Shown one piece after another: positions 24,425-33,639 of a stretch of 64,000 nucleotides of DNA. This stretch comes from Thermoguttaceae bacterium (GTDB taxonomy: Bacteria; Planctomycetota; Planctomycetia; Pirellulales; Thermoguttaceae): the NCBI GenBank assembly GCA_017441605.1, contig JAFRXD010000052.1, positions 28,002-92,001 on the forward strand, given 5' to 3'. The position numbers were made by a program, and so were the translations under genes. The notes beneath the pieces were generated by a model that saw only the letters and a program-made list of their open reading frames with translations, was not told the origin of the DNA and made no database searches. Numbering within the stretch: the first letter of the stretch is position 1; the number at the start of each line of letters is the position of its first letter.

Positions 24425-25879
24425 TTATCTGCCAAGGATGTGAAGGCTCTCGACCATCGCGCAACGTCGACTTCGCGTAAAGGTCAAGGGGCGAGTGATT
24501 CCCTCGCCGGTGGGACCCGCGATCGAGTAGGATCCGTATCCCTCGCCTCCGCCGCCGTTTCCAGCGGTGCTCGGCCCGTTCTTAACAAAAATGGTCGTAT
24601 TAAGCAGTTTGCCCATTTTTGTCATATTAACCACGTTATTGGAGTGGATCATCGCGGTGTGATGGAATCCGTGCTCCATTTCGTAGGCGCGTTGAATAGC
24701 TTCGTCGACGTCTTTGCAACGGACGAAGGGAAGGAACGGCATCATCTGCTCGACCGGAACGAACGGGTTTTCGTATTCCGTCTCGCCAAAGAGCATCTCG
24801 ACGTCGGAGGAAACGCTCTTGCCGATTCCGGCGGCCAACACGGAGGCGTCTTTTCCGAGGAATTCGCGACTTGGCGCGTCGTGCCGCGCGTCGCCCTCGC
24901 CGACCTTGACGATCCCTTTTTGGGTCATCGCGCTCGTTTCGACGGCGTTCAAACGCACCGCCCCGGCACGCTCCATCGCGTCCATCATCTTATCGAAGAC
25001 GGACTCCACGACGAAAACTTCTTTTTCCGCCAAGCAAAGGAGGTTGTTGTCGTACGCGCCGCCCAAGATAATGGAGCGCGCGGCCCGATCCAAATCGGCG
25101 GTTTCGTCGACGACAACGGGGGGATTGCCCGGTCCCGCGACGATCGCGCGCTTGGTTTGCGACATAGCGGCTCGAGCGACGCCGGCTCCGCCCGTCACGA
25201 CGAGAAGATTAATATTCTTGTGCTTAAAGATAACGTCCGCTGTTTCGAGGGTCGGATTGACCATCGCGCACATGAGATTGTCGATCCCGTACTCCGCGTA
25301 AATTGCTTGATTGAAGCGTTTCACGCCTTCGACGGCGACTTTTTTCCCGCTCGGGTGCGGATTGAAAACGACCGTGTTTCCGGCGGCGATCATATTGATC
25401 GAATTATTGGCGATCGTCGGGAGGGAATGAGTGACCGGGGTAACGGCGCCAATGACGCCGAAGGGCGCGTGCTCGATCACCGTCAGACCATAGTCGCCGC
25501 TAAACACTTCCGCCGACAAGGCCTCGACGCCCTGGGCGTTGTACCCGACGTTGAGAAGTTTGTCGATTTTGTGCTCGAGCCGCCCGATCTTCGTCTCTTC
25601 CATCTCCATCGTTCCAAGCTCGACGCTTTGCTCGATGCAGATGCGGCGGATTTCGTCGATCATCTTCTTGCGCTCGGCGATTTTACGATGCGACAGCTGA
25701 TCGTAGGCGATATTCGCGGCCTCGACCGCCTCGTTCGGATCTTCAAAAAGTCCGTATCGACCGGCGTAGCTCTTCGGGGCTCCGCCGCCAATCGCGCTCG
25801 CGCTCGACGCGGAACCGCCCAAACGAGATAAGACTTCTTGTAAAACGCTGCGAACCAGCGCTTCGTTGACTTCCGCCAT
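24425..25879 (-). CDS. CoA-acylating aldehyde dehydrogenase, microcompartment cargo (PduP-like)
   Basis: 484 residues from the ATG at 25879, with TAGGAG upstream; an upstream extension is arginine-rich noise. Residues 1-21 (MAEVNEALVRSVLQEVLSRL) form the amphipathic encapsulation helix known for PduP-like enzymes. A Gly/Ser linker follows, then the ALDH fold: FGVIGAVTPVTHSLPT (about 140-155), NAD-site VTGGAGVARAA, and catalytic Cys282 in DNNLLCLAEKE. It oxidises lactaldehyde (or propionaldehyde) with NAD+ and CoA to the acyl-CoA inside the shell, feeding PduL. Gaps of 136 bp downstream and 176 bp upstream leave room for internal promoters or processing sites. Confidence 0.92.
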   Translation of the reverse strand: MAEVNEALVRSVLQEVLSRLGGSASSASAIGGGAPKSYAGRYGLFEDPNEAVEAANIAYDQLSHRKIAERKKMIDEIRRICIEQSVELGTMEMEETKIGRLEHKIDKLLNVGYNAQGVEALSAEVFSGDYGLTVIEHAPFGVIGAVTPVTHSLPTIANNSINMIAAGNTVVFNPHPSGKKVAVEGVKRFNQAIYAEYGIDNLMCAMVNPTLETADVIFKHKNINLLVVTGGAGVARAAMSQTKRAIVAGPGNPPVVVDETADLDRAARSIILGGAYDNNLLCLAEKEVFVVESVFDKMMDAMERAGAVRLNAVETSAMTQKGIVKVGEGDARHDAPSREFLGKDASVLAAGIGKSVSSDVEMLFGETEYENPFVPVEQMMPFLPFVRCKDVDEAIQRAYEMEHGFHHTAMIHSNNVVNMTKMGKLLNTTIFVKNGPSTAGNGGGGEGYGSYSIAGPTGEGITRPLTFTRSRRCAMVESLHILGR

Positions 25880-26055
25880 TTTAGAATCGCTCCTATGGTA
25901 AAAAGAACGAACCGACGCGCGCCGCTTGGAAAAACGCTCTTCTCTTCGTCGCGCCGCTTCGCGCTCCATCGAGCGACGCCAACGTTTTTCCTCTCGACGA
26001 TTCATCGATTGTTCTCGCTAATACGCTCTATTCTCCGAGATCTATTCCGACGCGC

Positions 26056-26361
26056 CTATTCCAGAGGCAATGGAACGCGCTGAAAAGTGGCCGAATCGAC
26101 GACGCCAATAATCGCGCAATCGACGGGAAGCTGCTTCGTCTCGGGAGTCATTCTGGCGCTCGACCCCTGAACCACCAAGACAAACTGCCCTTCCCCAGCC
26201 CCCACAATGTCGACGGCGACGAGCGAACGGTTGGTCGAAATCAGTTTGTCTCTGGTCTTTGGGTCGACGACATAAGGCTCGATCATCATCAACTTCGAAC
26301 CTCGCATCGACTCCGTCTTTTGCGTGGCCACGACGGAACCGAGAATTTTTCCGATAAACAT
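26056..26361 (-). CDS. Microcompartment pentamer shell protein (BMC-P)
   Basis: 101 residues with GAGGAA before the start. The sequence MFIGKILGSVVATQKTESMRG, the central VDIVGAGEGQFVLVVQGSSA and C-terminal DCAIIGVVDSATF match EutN/CcmL. It caps shell vertices. It lies between acetate kinase and the aldehyde dehydrogenase, 48 bp after the kinase stop. Three different BMC-P genes in one locus is the known number for planctomycetal microcompartments. Confidence 0.92.
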   Translation of the reverse strand: MFIGKILGSVVATQKTESMRGSKLMMIEPYVVDPKTRDKLISTNRSLVAVDIVGAGEGQFVLVVQGSSARMTPETKQLPVDCAIIGVVDSATFQRVPLPLE

Positions 26362-26409
26362 CGGATCTTCCTCTACAAGCGAATCGGATCTCTTCGACGC
26401 TCGCGAAAT

Positions 26410-27612
26410 TTAGTTCGCGCGAGCGCCCTTCTTTTCCAACAACTCTTTCGTCTGTCGCGCGACGATAATCTCTTCGTTCGTGGGAAGCACCCATATTTGA
26501 ACGCGGCTTTCGGGCGCGCTAATCTTCGCCTCGACTCCCAGCGCTTTCGCGTTGGCGTCTTTGTCGAGAACGAGCCCGAGCTCTTCGAGTCCGTCGAGAA
26601 TCATTTCGCGAACGTCTTGACGGAATTCGCCGATACCGCCCGCGAACGACACGACGTCGGCTCCGCCGAGCTCCACTAAAGACGCGCCGAGATAGCGCCT
26701 AACGTCGCCGACGAACACATCGAGCGCGAGCCGCGCGCGATCGTCGCCCGCGTCTCGTTTCTCGGCGATATCGCGAACGTCGCCCCCCACCCCGCTCACG
26801 CCGAGCAAACCGCTCTTGGTCGCGAGCGTCCGAAGCAGCTCGTCTAGTGAGACGTTCAACTTCTTCATTAGGTAGGAGCACCAGAACGGATCGAAGTCGC
26901 CGCAACGATTATTGTTCATCAATCCGGTTTGCGGACTTCCACCCATACTCGAGCAACGGCTCCAACCGTCCGCGATCGCGCAAACGGAACTCGACCCGCC
27001 GAGATGGCAGCTTACGATGCGCTTGTCCTCGCCAAAGATCTCGCGACATCGCGTCGCGATGTATCGATGGCTCGCTCCGTGAAAACCGTAGCGTCGAACG
27101 CCGTATTGAAGCGCCCATTCGTAAGGAACGCCGTAATAACGGTTTCGGTCGGGAATGCGCTCGTGGAAACCGGTTTCGAAGGCGGCGACGAGGGGCACGT
27201 CGGGCAATTCGTCTTTCAACGTTCGCATCGCGCGAACGTAAGGCGGATTGTGGGCGGGCAAAACGGCGTTGAACTCTTCCATCGCCGCGAGAAGCTCGTC
27301 GGTTACCGGCTGAACGTCGGTAAAACCTTTCGCAAAAACGGCTTTAAACCCAATGCCCGCGATTTCGTCGACGCTTTTAACGCAACCCGTCTCGGGATCG
27401 GTCAACTGACGAAAACACTCGCGAACGGCCGCCCCGTGATTCGGGGCGTAGGCGTTCTCCTCTTTTTTGAATTCGCCGATCGTTATTTGACAAGGACTCG
27501 ATTCTTCGCCTATGCGCTCGACGCGACCTCGAGCCAGCAATTTCTCGTCGTCCATATCGTACAAGCTGTACTTAAAGCTTGTCGATCCCAAATTCGCCAC
27601 TAATATTTTCAT
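26410..27612 (-). CDS. ackA: Acetate kinase, microcompartment-linked
   Basis: 400 residues, the normal length. Motifs of the acetate/butyrate kinase family appear in order: phosphate 1 as NLGSTSFKYSLYD at residues 7-19, the substrate and phosphate-2 region GASHRYIATR, HLGGSSSVCAI, and adenosine-site GGIGEFRQDVR with Glu. The first motif differs from the common NAGSSSLK, a variation I would expect in microcompartment-associated homologues. It takes the acyl-phosphate from PduL and makes ATP plus carboxylate (lactate, propionate or acetate). It probably acts in or at the shell; no clear encapsulation helix is visible. It lies directly downstream of the two BMC-H genes. Confidence 0.93.
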   Translation of the reverse strand: MKILVANLGSTSFKYSLYDMDDEKLLARGRVERIGEESSPCQITIGEFKKEENAYAPNHGAAVRECFRQLTDPETGCVKSVDEIAGIGFKAVFAKGFTDVQPVTDELLAAMEEFNAVLPAHNPPYVRAMRTLKDELPDVPLVAAFETGFHERIPDRNRYYGVPYEWALQYGVRRYGFHGASHRYIATRCREIFGEDKRIVSCHLGGSSSVCAIADGWSRCSSMGGSPQTGLMNNNRCGDFDPFWCSYLMKKLNVSLDELLRTLATKSGLLGVSGVGGDVRDIAEKRDAGDDRARLALDVFVGDVRRYLGASLVELGGADVVSFAGGIGEFRQDVREMILDGLEELGLVLDKDANAKALGVEAKISAPESRVQIWVLPTNEEIIVARQTKELLEKKGARAN

Positions 27613-27730
27613 CGTTAACTCTTTGAATTCGACGGAACTCGCGCGATCGCCCCAAAGCGATCCGCTCGCGTCCGTTCAACGGGCGACGGCGCCAATCCGC
27701 GCCCTTCGAACGAAAAAACCAACTCGCACG

Positions 27731-28000
27731 TTAGGCGATAAACGCGTCGATCAGCCCTTCGGAGGGACGCGGAATCACGTGGGCGGCCTTCAATTCGCCA
27801 ACCGATTCCGCCGCCGCGGCTCCCGCGTCGACCGCCGCGCGAACGCTTCCCACGTCTCCGCGGACAACGGTCGTCACGAAACCGCCGCCGATCTGAACGC
27901 GTTTCACAACCTCGACGTCCGCGGCTTTCGCCATAGCGTCGGTAGCGTTGACGAGAGCGAGAACGCCTTTCGTTTCAATCAATCCAATCGCGTCGTTCAT
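27731..28000 (-). CDS. Microcompartment hexamer shell protein (BMC-H)
   Basis: 89 residues. [32 protein letters not shown] is the classical BMC-H start. The pore loop region reads [25 protein letters not shown], and [14 protein letters not shown] ends the fold. Hexamers tile the facets of the shell; the pore lets aldehyde-pathway metabolites through. It lies 131 bp from the second BMC-H gene, with a TA-dinucleotide run (about 28010-28020) just before the start that could be part of a promoter. It differs from its partner in pore and surface residues. Confidence 0.95.
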   Translation of the reverse strand: MNDAIGLIETKGVLALVNATDAMAKAADVEVVKRVQIGGGFVTTVVRGDVGSVRAAVDAGAAAAESVGELKAAHVIPRPSEGLIDAFIA

Positions 28001-28131
28001 TGCGTATTCCCTATATATATATTGTCAGTGTTTGCAAAAATCGTCTATTGTCGCGCCAATCGATCGAGCCGCGAGGAAAAGAATCGCTCAACGCTCGACA
28101 AATTGAATTTCAAAGTTCGTTTTTAAACGAA

Positions 28132-28434
28132 TCACTTCGCGACGGGAGCTTTTTTGATTTGCGGAAGAACCTTCTCGACGTCGTTGTTCGGACGAGGAAT
28201 CACTTGAACGCCAGTGATTTCGCCAATGCGAGTCGCGGCGGCGACTCCGGCGTCGGTGGCGGCTTTCACGGCGGCGACGTCGCCGGTAACAAAAACGGTA
28301 ACGATGCCGCTTCCCGGCTTGTCCCAGCCGAGAAACTCAACGTTCGCGGCCTTCATCATCGCGTCCGTCGCTTCAAAAAGGGTAACGAAGCCTTTTCCTT
28401 CGAGAATTCCCAACGCTTGCATCGGTTTTGCCAT
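28132..28434 (-). CDS. Microcompartment hexamer shell protein (BMC-H)
   Basis: 100 residues with TTGGAG before the start. [35 protein letters not shown] begins the BMC fold, and [25 protein letters not shown] holds the pore loop. The C-terminus [20 protein letters not shown] is a little longer than in the first BMC-H. It is a facet hexamer. Two BMC-H and no BMC-T gene is the pattern reported for the planctomycetal type; I see no BMC-T here. It lies 100 bp downstream of the PduL gene. Confidence 0.95.
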   Translation of the reverse strand: MAKPMQALGILEGKGFVTLFEATDAMMKAANVEFLGWDKPGSGIVTVFVTGDVAAVKAATDAGVAAATRIGEITGVQVIPRPNNDVEKVLPQIKKAPVAK

Positions 28435-28534
28435 TATCGTGCTCCAATTGTTGAAAACGGTCGGATCGAAGAACCGCAGTCGCTTCGATCTTTTCCTATA
28501 TTTTCGATAAACGCGCTCGCGGCGCGCCGATCGT

Positions 28535-29251
28535 CTATTTGATTAACTCTATCTTGGTGGCGCGCTCGAGATCGACGGCGTTTCCTTCGTCGGTGTCCAA
28601 ATGCACTTCCAATTTAATATTTTTTCCCACGCGAACCAAAACGTCGTCGAACGTCGTCGAACAAGCGCCCGAGGTAACGCGCAACTTCATCATGTCCTTG
28701 TCTTTGACGCCGTAATACGCCGCCTCTTCGGGAGACATATGGACGTGTCGCGCGGCGCGAATCACGCCCTTTTTCAATTCGACGACGCCGGCCGGGCCCA
28801 CGAGGACGCATCCGGGAGTCCCGTCCAACTTTCCGCTCTCGCGAACGGGCGGGTCGATACCCAGGGAAATCGCGTCGGTAAAAGAAAGCTCGACTTGCGA
28901 TTCTTTGCGCGTCGGTCCCAAAATCCGCACCGAAGGCAACATTCTCTTGCGAGGCCCGATCAACATTACCGTCTCGTTCGCGGCAAAGAACCCGTCTTGA
29001 TACAGATCCTTCATTTTGGTAAGGGTCTTTCCCTTTCCAAAAAGCGTCTCGACGTCGGCGTCGGTCAGATGAATGTGTCGCGCGGAAATACTAACGACCA
29101 ATTCCGATTTTTTAGGTTCGACTGGCGACTCGACTTTAGTGTCGGCGAACGCGGCGACCACCGCGTCCGCAACGCCTTTCGCGTTTCCGTCGGATTCTCG
29201 AAGCAACTGCCGAACGATCGCCTCGATCGCCGATCTACTCACATTTCTCAT
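28535..29251 (-). CDS. pduL: Phosphate acyltransferase PduL, microcompartment cargo
   Basis: 238 residues from the ATG at 29251. The first 20 residues ([18 protein letters not shown]) form an amphipathic encapsulation helix, followed by an Ala-rich linker. The PduL fold then shows both metal-binding His motifs: SARHIHLT with His59/His61, and AARHVHMS with His169/His171. It exchanges CoA for phosphate on the acyl-CoA made by the aldehyde dehydrogenase, recycling CoA inside the shell and giving acyl-phosphate to acetate kinase. It is the first gene of the locus. The ribosome site is weak (GGAAT). Confidence 0.93.
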   Translation of the reverse strand: MRNVSRSAIEAIVRQLLRESDGNAKGVADAVVAAFADTKVESPVEPKKSELVVSISARHIHLTDADVETLFGKGKTLTKMKDLYQDGFFAANETVMLIGPRKRMLPSVRILGPTRKESQVELSFTDAISLGIDPPVRESGKLDGTPGCVLVGPAGVVELKKGVIRAARHVHMSPEEAAYYGVKDKDMMKLRVTSGACSTTFDDVLVRVGKNIKLEVHLDTDEGNAVDLERATKIELIK

Positions 29252-29554
29252 TTCGACTGGATTCCTATCTTCTTCGACGACGATAAACTCGCGATTCGCC
29301 AAGGACGGTCGCGACAAAACGACTCGTCGACTTACGCTATTATACCCTCGTTTTTTTCCAAAAAAAGAACCGTTGCTAAAATATCGCTCATTTTCTCCAA
29401 ATAGGAGCTCGCCCCTCTCGACATAATCGCTCGCGCGCCTTGTTTGAAGCGACAAATACGAAACGATTCTCTTGCGCGAAACGACCGCCGGATTAGAATC
29501 GAAGTCAAAGAAACCGCTCGTCAAGAACCGTCAACGCGGAGCTCGATAATCGTT
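29252..29554. other. Divergent intergenic region between PduL and a flippase-like gene
   Basis: About 300 bases with long A/T runs near 29345-29370. It must hold the promoter of the microcompartment operon on minus and that of the membrane gene on plus. I see a minus-strand TATAAT at 29339-29344 but no operator that I can name and no regulator gene nearby. Confidence 0.5.
29339..29344 (-). promoter_or_regulatory. Candidate -10 box of the microcompartment operon
   Basis: TATAAT on the minus strand about 90 bases before the PduL start. The -35 region is a T-rich stretch without a clear match. Confidence 0.35.
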
Positions 29555-30553
29555 ATGCGCAAAAAAACGTTTTTATTCATCGCGAAACTTGGGATCGTCG
29601 TCGCGATATTCGCTTATCTCGTCCATCGCGCGACGAAAGGATCGGCTTTTCGCGACCTCGACGCTCGCTCCATCGACTGGCTCTACCTCCTTCTCGGTTT
29701 CGCTTTCAATCTTCTCGCGACCGCGGCGACCCTCGTTCGCTGGCGCGCGCTAGTCGAAGCGCTCGGGTCGAAACTTCCGCTCTCCGAAGCGCTCAGATAC
29801 GGTTTTATCGGATTGCTGTTTAATCTTTCTCCGCTTGGAATCGCCGGAGGGGACGCGGTCAAAGCGGGACTTCTCGTTAAAAATAAACGGGCGCCGCTCG
29901 ACAAGGCGCTCGCGGGCGTCGTTATGGATCGAGTCGTCGGTCTCTACGCGATGTTTGTCCTCGGCCTGATCGTCGTTTTCGCGACGGGCTTTTACGCCAA
30001 TCGCTCCCCCGTCGCGCAAATAGCGACGCGCGGTCTCGTCGCGACGACGATCGCGACGTCCGTTTTTCTAGGAATCGCGCTAACTCCTTCGAGCAAAAGA
30101 AACTTGCGATTGACCGTCGCGGCGGCGACGCCGCTAATCGGCGGGGCGCTCAAAAAATTAACGGCGTCGACGTTAATATATAGCGCTCGAAAAACGGTTC
30201 TCTTCGTCTCGTTTCTCGCGACGCTCGCGATTCATTCGTTTTTCGCCGTTTCTTTATATTTTATCGCGCGAGGACTCTACGGCGCGGTTCCCTCCCTCGT
30301 CGATCATCTTTCGATCTACTGCGTTGGAAATCTAGGTTCGATCGTTCCCTTGTCCGCCGGTCCGTTCGAATATCTAGTCGACGAGCTTTATCCTCTTTTC
30401 GCGGTCGTTGGGGGCGAACCGTTCGACTTGGGACGAGGAAGCGTCGTCGGATTCGCCTACCGGATCGCGGCGGCTCTCGTTTCGCTCGTCGGGATGTTCG
30501 CGTATCGCTCTTCGCGTTCCGACGTCAAAGAAGCGTTGAACGGAAACGACTAA
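29555..30553 (+). CDS. Flippase-like integral membrane protein (UPF0104 / LPG synthase TM-region family)
   Basis: 332 residues from the ATG at 29555, followed by a basic-hydrophobic start (MRKKTFLFIAKLGIVVAIFA). Seven to eight transmembrane helices are predicted. The family pattern is visible: WRALVEALG after the second helix, LFNLSPLGIAGGDAVKAGLL, and VVMDRVVGLYAM; the final part has NLGSIVPLSAGPFEY. Relatives include the transmembrane half of MprF and glycolipid flippases; no catalytic aminoacyl-transfer domain is present. It likely moves or modifies a lipid-linked sugar or lipid in the inner membrane. It faces away from the microcompartment operon and lies just left of the candidate origin. 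Confidence 0.8.
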   Translation: MRKKTFLFIAKLGIVVAIFAYLVHRATKGSAFRDLDARSIDWLYLLLGFAFNLLATAATLVRWRALVEALGSKLPLSEALRYGFIGLLFNLSPLGIAGGDAVKAGLLVKNKRAPLDKALAGVVMDRVVGLYAMFVLGLIVVFATGFYANRSPVAQIATRGLVATTIATSVFLGIALTPSSKRNLRLTVAAATPLIGGALKKLTASTLIYSARKTVLFVSFLATLAIHSFFAVSLYFIARGLYGAVPSLVDHLSIYCVGNLGSIVPLSAGPFEYLVDELYPLFAVVGGEPFDLGRGSVVGFAYRIAAALVSLVGMFAYRSSRSDVKEALNGND

Positions 30554-31219
30554 TTCGAGTTCTCTAGGTTCGCGCTTCGAGCCGTCCGCGGCATTTGGCC
30601 GCGTCCTAGATTTCTTCGCGACGTTTATTCAAAGCAAGAAGAAAGCGAACGAATTCCATAATGTTTATAATTTGTCTTTTAATTTAAATCAATTGTTTTT
30701 ATTTTAAATTTCTTTTTATTTGATTATTTATTAATTCATAATCAAGAAACAATCAATTTCTATTTTTTACAGATAACAATAAAGCAAAAATTATATTTTA
30801 AACTATGGATTCCTAATTATAACTTACGCAATTAAAAAGGTTGCTTAATCTGTTTTCGCGTTATTAACAAAAATGGAAGCGATACAATAACTATTACTAT
30901 ATTATTAATAATAAATATATTTGAAGACTCAAAATTTGGAAATATCTGGCGCTATGTTATTTCATCGCATTGTTATTTCATAGTGTATGATATATCGTCG
31001 TCTGGTTATTGCCGCATTGCGTTACAATTAGAAGAAGGGAAAGAACGAAACGGACGAATGAAAAGATTCGAGCGATTATGCGAATTGATTTAGAAAATAA
31101 TTGCGGTTGTCGATAGTTGAAAAAGGACGCGCGCTATTTTGGAACCGTAGAACGCGGTATAATGAGGCGAGCGAGCCATTCCAATTTGACCTTAATATTG
31201 CCCAAGGAAACACAGAGTC
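30554..31219. other. AT-rich region upstream of dnaN: candidate replication origin
   Basis: The stretch from about 30650 to 31000 is strikingly AT-rich (for example TTTAATTTAAATCAATTG and ATTATTAATAATAAATATAT) in a GC-rich neighbourhood. No reading frame of note is present. DnaA boxes of the form TTATCCACA are not found; the nearest are TTATTAACA (near 30861) and the complement of TTATAAACA (near 30662), each 7 of 9. A short direct repeat GTTATTTCAT occurs near 30956 and 30971. The GC skew changes sign across this region, which supports an origin. Confidence 0.55.
31158..31163 (+). promoter_or_regulatory. Candidate -10 box of dnaN
   Basis: TATAAT 57 bases before the dnaN start. The -35 region is poor. 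Confidence 0.45.
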
Positions 31220-32326
31220 ATGAAAGTCATTTGCCGTCGCGATAAATTTGTCCCGCTTTTTACGTTGATCTCGTCGTTCGCCGCGACGCGCGACTCTCGT
31301 CCCGCTTTGCAGAACGTTAAAATGGTGGCGGACGAGAGGAGCGTGGTTCTGACGGCGACCGACGGCGAGTTGGGAGCCAAGGGGGAACTCTCCGTCGAAG
31401 ACGGTTTTGTCGTCGAGGCGCCCGGCGAGACGATTCTTCCGGCGAAACTATTGCGCAAGATTCTCGCCGAAACGACGGACGAGGAAATAACGCTCGACGC
31501 GACGGGAACGACGCTCGGAGTTCGCGGGCTTAATTTTCGTTACCAACTCGCCACGATGAGCGCGGTCGATTTTCCCGCGGTGGCTCCGTTCGACGCCGCC
31601 GCGTATCATAAAATCGCCACAAAGTCGTTGTGCGAAATGATTCGGCGAGCCGCGTTCGCCACCGACGTCGAAAATTCGCACTACGCGTTGGGAGGCGTTT
31701 TGTTTAATTTTGCGCCCGACCAGATGACGGCGGTCGCCACGGACGGTCGAAGACTCGCGTATCAGGCGCGCGCGGCGGAAGCGGTCGGCGATCACGCTTC
31801 GGAAAACAAGACCATTTTTCCATTGAGGACGCTCAATTTGCTCGAACGGGCTTCGAGCGACGTCGACGAGGCCCTAATCGCGGTGACCGAGGGGCGCGCG
31901 GTTGCGCGCCTTGGCAACGTCGTTATCTCGACGATTTTGAAAGAGGGTCGCTTTCCTAATTGGCGATCAATTATGCCGAGTAAAGACGGCAAAATTCACA
32001 TCGATTTTCTCGCCGGGCAGCTCGCGAGCGCCGTTCGCCAAGCCGAAATTGTCGCGACCGAGAAAAAACCGGGCGTTTGGTTGCGTTTTAGCCCTGGAAA
32101 AGCGAGCGTTGCCGCTGCGGGCGAGGAAGTGGGCGAATCGAACGTCGACATTCCCATTTCGTACGAGGGAGAGCCCGCTTCCTTGCGACTCGATCCAAGA
32201 TTTTTAAACGAATTTTTGAGAAACGTCGCGCCGGAAGAGACGGTCTCGTTCTACTTCCAAAGCGATTCCCCCGCGTTGTTTGAAACCAACGACGATTATC
32301 GTTACGTGGTGATGCCGTTAACTTGA
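31220..32326 (+). CDS. dnaN: DNA polymerase III beta subunit (sliding clamp)
   Basis: 368 residues, the standard length, with AAGGA 11 bases before the start. Clamp features are present through three repeated domains: FAATRDSRPALQNVKM near the start, ALGGVLFNF and ATDGRRLAYQARA in the middle, and the C-terminal YRYVVMPLT, the usual clamp ending. The dimeric ring holds polymerase on DNA. It lies alone, without dnaA or recF beside it, next to the AT-rich gap. A terminator follows 25 bases after the stop. Confidence 0.96.
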   Translation: MKVICRRDKFVPLFTLISSFAATRDSRPALQNVKMVADERSVVLTATDGELGAKGELSVEDGFVVEAPGETILPAKLLRKILAETTDEEITLDATGTTLGVRGLNFRYQLATMSAVDFPAVAPFDAAAYHKIATKSLCEMIRRAAFATDVENSHYALGGVLFNFAPDQMTAVATDGRRLAYQARAAEAVGDHASENKTIFPLRTLNLLERASSDVDEALIAVTEGRAVARLGNVVISTILKEGRFPNWRSIMPSKDGKIHIDFLAGQLASAVRQAEIVATEKKPGVWLRFSPGKASVAAAGEEVGESNVDIPISYEGEPASLRLDPRFLNEFLRNVAPEETVSFYFQSDSPALFETNDDYRYVVMPLT

Positions 32327-32351
32327 CCTTTGAGCGCGTCGATTGCGCGAC

Positions 32352-32383
32352 AACGCCGACTGGAACATAGTCGGCGTTTTTTG
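32352..32383 (+). terminator. Terminator of dnaN
   Basis: AACGCCGACT / AGTCGGCGTT with a 7-base loop and six T. Confidence 0.85.
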
Positions 32384-32420
32384 TAGCCGACCGCCGCCGG
32401 TCGAAGGAGGTTTGCTCAAG

Positions 32421-33518
32421 ATGACCGCGACTTCGCGCGCGCTTTATTCGTTCTCTTTTTTCGCGACGATTTTTCTCGCGCTCGCGTTCGTTCGCGCCGA
32501 CGAGCCCGAGGAGACGACGCGCTACGAATATTCCGCCGAAAAAATGGGGGTTCCGATTCGCGTCGTTTTGTACGCGTCGAGCGAGCGGGAGGCGCGCGCG
32601 GCCGTAGACGCGGCGTTGGAACGGTTCGACGCCGTTAACGCCGCTTTGTCCGACTACGATCCGGAAAGCGAAATTACGCGCGTTTGCAAAAAAATCGACG
32701 AGACGAACGATTTTGTCGAGATTAGCGCGGAAGTTCGCAAGGTTCTCGCCGAGTCGCGTCTCTATTGCGAACTAACGAACGGGGCGTTCGACGTTACGGT
32801 GAGTCCCGTCGTCAAACTTTGGCGTAGGAGCCGTTATTTTCGCGAGCTTCCGCCTAGTCGCGCCCTTGAGTCCGCGAAGTCTAAAGTGGGAATCGGGGTT
32901 TGGGAATTGGGCGAGCGCGGTTTGAAAACGAATCCCGGAGTTCGTTTCGACGTGGGCGGGATAGCCAAGGGAGTCGCTTTGGACGAGGCGTTGGACGCGA
33001 TTCGAGCGTTGGGAATAAACTCCGCTTTGATCGACGCGAGCGGCGACGCGCGCATGGGGTCCGCCCCGCCCGGAAAGAAGGGGTGGAAAATAGGCGTTTC
33101 CTCGTTGACCGACGAACCGGTCGGGTATTGCGAGCTTTCAAACGTCGGAATTTGCTCTTCGGGAGACGCGAATCGTTACGTCGAAATCGACGGCGTTAGG
33201 TATTCCCACATCGTCGATCCTCGAACTTGCGAGCCGCTAACGCGACGTTGCGTTTCCGCCGTAATCGCGCCGACGGCGACGACCGCGGACGTTCTCGCGA
33301 GCGCGCGATGCGTTCTCGACGACGCGGAATTTCTCGAGGTTATCGCGCGAGTAAAAGCTTCCGGGCTCGTTCGTCGAGACGGCGACGACCTTTTGGAGCA
33401 TCTGTTAATACTCGCGAACGAAACGGCCGAGCACCCTCTTTCCCTTTCGACGGCGACGGTTCGCGCTTCTTCATTTTTCCAAACGGAATTTTTTCCGGGG
33501 TCGCCCGTTCTCAAATAG
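32421..33518 (+). CDS. apbE: FAD:protein FMN transferase (ApbE family), exported
   Basis: 365 residues from the ATG at 32421, chosen for GAAGGAGG 10 bases upstream and a signal peptide (LYSFSFFATIFLALAFVRA). ApbE hallmarks: MGVPIRVVLYA, LSDYDPESEITR, FDVTVSPVVKLWRR, the FAD-binding DVGGIAKGVALDEA, LIDASGDARMG, the CSSGD segment, and SHIVDPRTCEPL with the metal Asp, then TATTADVLAS. It transfers FMN from FAD onto Thr of flavoproteins such as Nqr/Rnf subunits, in the periplasm, using Mg2+. No target gene lies in the window. It is slightly longer than the usual 330-350. Confidence 0.92.
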   Translation: MTATSRALYSFSFFATIFLALAFVRADEPEETTRYEYSAEKMGVPIRVVLYASSEREARAAVDAALERFDAVNAALSDYDPESEITRVCKKIDETNDFVEISAEVRKVLAESRLYCELTNGAFDVTVSPVVKLWRRSRYFRELPPSRALESAKSKVGIGVWELGERGLKTNPGVRFDVGGIAKGVALDEALDAIRALGINSALIDASGDARMGSAPPGKKGWKIGVSSLTDEPVGYCELSNVGICSSGDANRYVEIDGVRYSHIVDPRTCEPLTRRCVSAVIAPTATTADVLASARCVLDDAEFLEVIARVKASGLVRRDGDDLLEHLLILANETAEHPLSLSTATVRASSFFQTEFFPGSPVLK

Positions 33519-33544
33519 AGTTTTTCGAGAAGCCTTCGCGGACG

Positions 33545-33573
33545 TTGCGCGCTCCGTTTTTTTTGTGTATAAT
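33545..33573 (+). promoter_or_regulatory. Sigma-70-type promoter of the MazG-like gene
   Basis: TTGCGC, 17 bases, TATAAT. It lies about 67 bases before the start of the MazG-like gene. Confidence 0.55.
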
Positions 33574-33639
33574 TAGAGCGATCGCCGCGAACGGTCGCGG
33601 CGCGTTTTCACGCGAACCAATACGAACGAGAGGCCGGGT

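Noticed and set aside
30660..31000. DnaA box cluster
   Set aside because: Only 7-of-9 matches were found; in AT-rich DNA these occur by chance, so no boxes were annotated.
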